This document shows, one piece after another, positions 59,866 to 64,000 of a stretch of 64,000 nt of DNA. Source of the stretch: Hypholoma sublateritium FD-334 SS-4. Its lineage: Eukaryota; Basidiomycota; Agaricomycetes; Agaricales; Strophariaceae. Each line of letters begins with the position of its first letter. Positions within the stretch are counted from its first letter, which is position 1. Location of the stretch: assembly GCA_000827495.1 (NCBI GenBank), contig KN817525.1:588644-652643 (forward strand). The letters run 5' to 3'. Both the position numbers and the translations under genes were made by a program. The notes under the pieces were generated by a model. The model did no database searches, was not told the DNA's origin, and saw only the letters and a program-made list of their open reading frames with translations.

Positions 59866-62800
59866 CTACACCGCACCCCCAAGCATCGAGCGCCCCCACA
59901 CCTCCTCCACCGCCCCGCCCTTGAGCAGCACCCCCGCCGCCGCGCGCCCGAGCCGCGCCGCCGGCGCGCCCCCGCCCCCCGGCGCGCGCACCCCGCTGTC
60001 CAGCGCCCCAAGCACGCCCGCGGCCCACTCGCGCGTGGCGAGCGCGAGCGCGGTGTGCTCGAGCGCCAGCGCGCGCCCGCCGTCGAGCGCGAGGGACCCG
60101 TCGAGGACGGCGAGCGCGAGCTCGAGCGCGGCGGCGAGGACGCTCGCGTCTTTCCCTCCTGAGGTGGGGTCGGAGGGGTTGGGGGAGGGGGACGAGTCCT
60201 CGTCCTCGTCGTGCGAGACGCGCCGCGTGCCCACCGCCAGCGCGAGCTCCAGCGCCGCGGGCGCGATGACCGCGAGCCACGCGGGCGCCGCGCGCCCCGC
60301 GTGCACGAGCACCGCGAGCGTGCCTAATAGCTGGGAGAGCACGAGCGGGGAGAGCACGAGCCCCGTGCCCGCGCCGTGGAAGCGCGCGCGGCCGGCGCGG
60401 TTGGCGGTGCGCGCCTCGCGCGCGTGCGCCGCGTGCAGCGAGCCCCAGAAGGCGTGCACGAGCGGCATGACGAAGTGCTCCGCGGCGACGGCGGCGAAGG
60501 TCGGCGCGCTGCTGTGTGTGGGTGGGGTGATGGTGGTGGGGGCGGGGGCGTAGGGGTTGAGGGACGAAGGGGGGAGCTCGGTGATGCTGGTCCGCTGGGG
60601 GGCGAGGCGCAGGCGGCGCGCGCGTGCGGCTGGAGGGGCGGCGGCGGCTTCTGTGCGCTCGTCTGTGAGCGCCAGGCGCGTGACGCTGTCCGCGAGGCGG
60701 GCGACGGTGTCCTCGGCGGCGGCGTATTTGCGGTGGAGGGGCGCAGGGAGCGTGCGGCTCGCGAAGGGCGCGGGCGCGGGGTCCGGGGGCGGCAGCGCGG
60801 CGAGCTCGCGCGCGCCGAGGGCGAGGGCGGTGAGCGCGGCGAAGCGCTGCTCGACGGAGTACTGGTTCTTGAAGAACTCCTGGATCAGCGTCCTGTCAAC
60901 CTAATGATTAGCGCACATCACAAAAGGGAAGCAGGGCACGCACGGCGCGGCCTTCTCCGGCGCACACGCGACGAGCGCGGTGAGCGCGTCCTGGCGCTGC
61001 GCGGCGAAGCCGTCCAGCTCAAAGTTGTCGTTCATGCCGAGCAGCGCACACGCCAGATCCACCGCGTTCTCCGCGAGCTCCGTGCCATATGTGCGCTTGC
61101 GCCGGATGAGGTCCGCCGCGCTCGCGAGGCCCACGGCGACGCGGTCCGCCTCGTGCGGGGCGCCGACGGTGCCCGCCGCGCCTGCGCCGCTGCTTGTGTG
61201 CGGGGCGCTGATGGGGGCGGCGCCGCGCAGGAGGGCGCCGAGCTGCGCGAGGTACACGGGGCGCGCGACGCGGGCGCGGCCGACGGCGAGCGTCGGGTCG
61301 GCCTCGATCTCGGCGAGGTCGCTCGGCGTGGGCGAGGCGGAGCGCGAGGAGGAGGGGGAGGCGTACCCCGAGAGCGAGTCGTCCGAGTCGGCGCCGGGGT
61401 CGGCGGCAAAGGCCGCGCGGGCGGGCGCTGCGGTGGAGGGGGCAATGTCAGACTCGTCGTCCGAGTCCGGGGGGTCCTCGTCGAGCGGCGCGTCGGCGTC
61501 GCGCGCCTCGGCTAGGGCGCGCAGCGATCGGCACCAGGCGCGGCCCTCGTCGTCGCCGTCCCAGTCCTTGAAGTCGAGGGCGCGGCCCGCGCGGTGCGCA
61601 ACGGCCTCGGCGGCGAGCATGCCGCAGCGGCGGACGGCGGGGTCGAGGTGCGCGAGGTAGCCGCTGATGCCGCTGATAAAGGCGCCATTGGCGACGAGGG
61701 CGGCGACGGCCGGTGCATTTTTGGGGTACTGGGCGAGGGCGAGGAGGAGGAGGGCGGTGGTGTCTGCGCGGGCAGCGGGTGAGCGGCGTCAGGTGCGGAA
61801 GGGAGGGGCGTACAGCGGTGGGTCGCGAGGAGCGAGTGCTTGATGTGGGCGGGGGCGGCCCATACGGCGAGGATGGCGGCGAGGAGGGCGTCGAGTGCTG
61901 CGGGGGTCAGCGGCGGTGCGTGGGAGGGCGCGGGACGCACCTTCTGTGTCGGCGGACAGCCAGCAGACGAAGACGCGGGCGTGGGCGGGGGGCCACTCGC
62001 GCGAGAGGACGAGGCTGGTGGCGATGTCCCAGCACGGCTGGTCGTCGCCGGCCGGGCGGAGGCGGCCGACGATGCCCTCGAGCAGGGCGGCGTCGCGGTG
62101 CACGCGGGTGCGGACGGCGGCGGAGGGGTCGAGGGCGTGCTCGATGGCGGGGAGGGCGCCGAAGAGGGACGCGAGGACGGCCTGCAGGGCGAGGGCGGAG
62201 GGCAGCGCGCGCAGGACGCCCGCCCAGAGCGCGGCGTGGGCGGGGGAGTGGTGGGCGCGGATGGCGGGGAGGGCGGCGGCGAAGAAGGAGGGCTGGGCGC
62301 GGGCGGTGGGCGGGCGCGGCGGGAAGAGGCCGACGTTGACGAGCTTGGCGAGGAGGTACGCGAGCGGCGCGTGGGCGGCGGCGGGGGCAGGGCCGTCTGC
62401 GAGGGCGCACATGAGGGCCTCGACGCGCGTGCTGAGGGCGGCAAAGTAGGGCGCGTTCTGGAGGGCGGGCGGGGTGGCGGCGAGGGCGAGGGCGTTGGCG
62501 ACGCGGTCGGGGACGGCGCACAGATCGCGGACGGCGTCGGCCCAGTGCGCGTCGGCGACGGGGCCATGGCCATCGGCGAAGACGGCGCGGAAGAGGCGGT
62601 CGACGGGGTACTCTGCCGCGAGGCGGACAAGGCAGGCGAGCGCAAAGGCGGCAGGCGGCGTGGCGAGGAGGGTGGCGTAGGCGCTGCGGGCGACGGCGGC
62701 GGCGGCGGGGCGGGCGTTGGCGAAGAGGTCGGGGACGAAGAACTGGGTGAGCAGCGGGTGGGCGATGCCGAGCTCGGGCGCCCACACGGGCACGACGTGC

Positions 62801-62976
62801 GTCAGGAGCAGCCGCTGCATGTGCCCGATGTGCTTCTCGGCGGACGGCAGTGGCTCGACGTTGGCGTGGAACTGCGGCGGCAGCAGGCCCAGCCCGGCGA
62901 GCGGCGCGGCGAGCAGCGACACAAGGTCCGACTCGCGCTCGATGGGCTGCTGCAGCTGGCTCAGCACGTTTTGCAT
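59866..62976 (-). CDS. TEL2: Telomere length regulation protein Tel2 (TELO2)
   Basis: Tel2 is the core of the Tel2-Tti1-Tti2 co-chaperone that stabilises PI3K-related kinases (Tel1/ATM, Mec1/ATR, TOR). ATG at 62974-62976: MQNVLSQLQQPIERESDLVS. The N-terminal half is helical and Ala/Leu-rich, with PSAEKHIGHMQRLLLTHVVP and WDIATSLVLSREWPPAHARV. The middle has CGMLAAEAVAHRAGRALDFK, an acidic stretch, and the domain RPVYLAQLGALLRG. The C-terminal Telomere_reg-2 region has LIQEFFKNQYSVEQRFAALT, FVMPLVHAFWGSLHAAH, and RFHGAGTGLVLSPLVLSQLL followed by TLAVLVHAGRAAPAW. About 985 residues with four or so short introns. Very GC-rich like its neighbours. It starts only 50 bp after the stop of the NYN gene on the same strand. 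Confidence 0.88.
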
Positions 62977-63026
62977 GGCAGAGCACAACCAAGATCCAGA
63001 TACAGGTACAAATACAAAATTACATT

Positions 63027-64000
63027 TCACTTTCGAGCCTTGCCCTTCGACGCCGCCTTGCACTTCGACGCCGGCTTTGCCTTCACCCCAACCACCGCCT
63101 TCTTCGCTGTACCCTTCTTCGCAGCATTATTCGCCGCGCCCACCTTCTTGCTCGCAGCGACGACCTTCTTCTGCGTCGCCGGCGCCTTGCCAGCGGGTTT
63201 CGCACTCCCGACCTTTGCTTTCGGGAGGGCCGCCTTGGGCGCCGTCAGCTTGCCCTTCGACGCTGCCTTTGCCTTTGCCCCAACCGCCGCCTTCTTCGCC
63301 GCGCCCTTCTTCGCTGCACCTTTCTTCGCAGCGACCTTCGCAGTGACCTTCTTCAACTTCGCAGCGTCCTTCTTCAACGCAGCGACCTCCTTCGCAGCGG
63401 CCTTCTTCAACGCAGCGACCTCCTTCGCAGCGGCCTTTTTCGACGCAGCGATCTCCTTCGCAGCGGCCTTCTTCAACGCAGCGACCTTCTTTGCTGCACG
63501 TTTCTTCGCTGTGCCCTTCTTCGATGTACCCTTCCTCACCACCCCCCCCTTCGCCGCCCCCGTCTTTTTCGCCACAGCAACCACCACCTTCACCTCCGCC
63601 TCGGCGACCACACCCTCCGGCGACCGTGCCCGCACCGGCTGGCCCACCACCGTGTACCAGTCGACGCACGCCGACGCCTGCGCGACCACGCTCGCGTGCG
63701 CGTTGGGCAGCGTGACGAGCACGACGTGGTACTGCCGCAGCCGCAGCACCGCCAGCGCATACGCATAGTCGCGGTCGCCGCTGATCAGCACGAGCGTGCG
63801 CGGCGCGGGGTGGTCCATCGCATACGCCAGCATGTCCACTGCTCACGAAAATGGGCATGGCGCGCAGATCGTCATGGGCCGCGCTCACCGATGATCATCT
63901 TATCTGCGACCTCTTTGCGCCCGTTGGGAGCGCAGTCCGTCAGAGACACGCCCGAGGCCTGCAGCTCGGAGCGGAGGGTCGCGGAGTGCGCCGTGATGGC
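63027..64000 (-). CDS. NYN-domain protein with histone-H1-like Lys/Ala tail (5' end cut by window)
   Basis: Partial: the first exons lie beyond 64000. The visible exon reads ITAHSATLRSELQASGVSLT, DCAPNGRKEVADKMII; an intron (about 63841-63890) leads to VDMLAYAMDHP. Then TLVLISGDRDYAYALAVLRL and YHVVLVTLPNAHASVVAQA complete the NYN (LabA/MARF1-type PIN-like) ribonuclease fold; the acidic residues of KEVADKMIIVDM and SGDRDY are the expected metal ligands. After about residue 100 of the last exon the protein becomes a 190-residue tail of Lys, Ala, Val and Gly, with 11-residue repeats KKAAAKEVAAL and later SKGKLTAPKA, KPAGKAPATQ, ending SKGKARK. Such a tail resembles linker-histone C termini and would bind nucleic acid. 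A target RNA is unknown. Confidence 0.85.
63370..63490 (-). repeat. 33-bp tandem repeat inside the NYN-protein tail
   Basis: About three and a half copies of a 33-bp unit (units near 63370, 63403, 63436 and a partial at 63469) encode the 11-residue repeat KKAAAKEVAAL. Copies 1 and 2 are nearly identical and copy 3 has a few substitutions, so expansion looks fairly recent. Confidence 0.75.

Noticed and set aside
60376..62339. Very long open frames on the plus strand opposite TEL2
   Set aside because: High GC content removes stop codons from antisense frames. Their composition is Arg/Gly/Ala low-complexity, while the minus frames match Tel2.
61840..63768. 642-codon plus-strand frame across TEL2 and the NYN gene
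   Set aside because: It spans two real minus-strand genes and an intergenic gap and is low-complexity throughout, so it is a shadow frame.

Overview
The window is nuclear DNA of a filamentous basidiomycete, most likely an agaricomycete. Nearly every gene is cut by many short introns (about 50-60 bp, GT-AG), genes lie close together on both strands, and two products have a distinctly basidiomycete look: a small secretory-free Cys/His-rich protein opening MCHRQ, and a GH5 protein with an inserted basic segment. A cell-wall beta-1,3-glucan synthase (FKS) fixes the fungal assignment. I see no tRNA, rRNA, CRISPR or transposon. All calls come from reading translations and joining exons by eye, without database search.

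Layout. 0.5-3 kb: secreted PNGase A-type amidase (-). 3.7-4.7 kb: PMP3-family membrane proteolipid with a long charged tail (-). 5.1-7.1 kb: four-finger C2H2 factor (+). 7.5-8.9 kb: fructose-1,6-bisphosphatase (+). A gene-poor gap follows to 10.8 kb. 10.8-12.1 kb: Thr/Val-rich single-pass membrane protein (+). 12.6-14.1 kb: charged nuclear protein (+). 14.6-15.8 kb: cyclin-D1-binding-protein-1-like protein (-). 16.0-19.3 kb: mitochondrial i-AAA protease Yme1 (+). 20.6-20.9 kb: the MCHRQ mini-protein (+). 20.9-24.3 kb: TFIIH helicase Rad3/XPD (-). 25.1-27.5 kb: GH5 mannanase-like protein lacking the usual catalytic residues (-). 29.2-32.6 kb: dipeptidyl peptidase III (+). 32.8-34.6 kb: mitochondrial PP2C phosphatase Ptc7 (-). 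35.0-40.6 kb: FKS (-), divergent from an LRR-like/nuclear protein (40.7-43.3 kb, +). 43.5-44.2 kb: COA8 (+). 44.3-48.9 kb: nucleoporin Nup133 (-). 49.1-50.1 kb: SAM methyltransferase (-). 50.7-52.7 kb: amino acid permease (+). 53.5-59.8 kb: three tandem aldo/keto reductases (+). 59.9-63.0 kb: Tel2 (-). 63.0-64.0 kb: 5'-truncated NYN-domain protein with a histone-H1-like Lys/Ala tail (-).

Most genes are unrelated housekeeping loci, so this is not a cluster. Yme1, Ptc7, COA8 and possibly DPP III carry mitochondrial targeting-like N termini, but they are scattered. The points most worth following are the GH5 protein in which four active-site residues are replaced, the abrupt rise in GC content inside the reductase array at about 58 kb that continues to the window end, a 14-nt microexon kept in all three reductases, the NYN/H1-tail fusion, and the divergent FKS hot-spot segment. 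Single N bases (35017, 35083, 35111-35112, 35593, 36251, 39757, 39790, 39858, 44827) mark unresolved positions, mostly in FKS.
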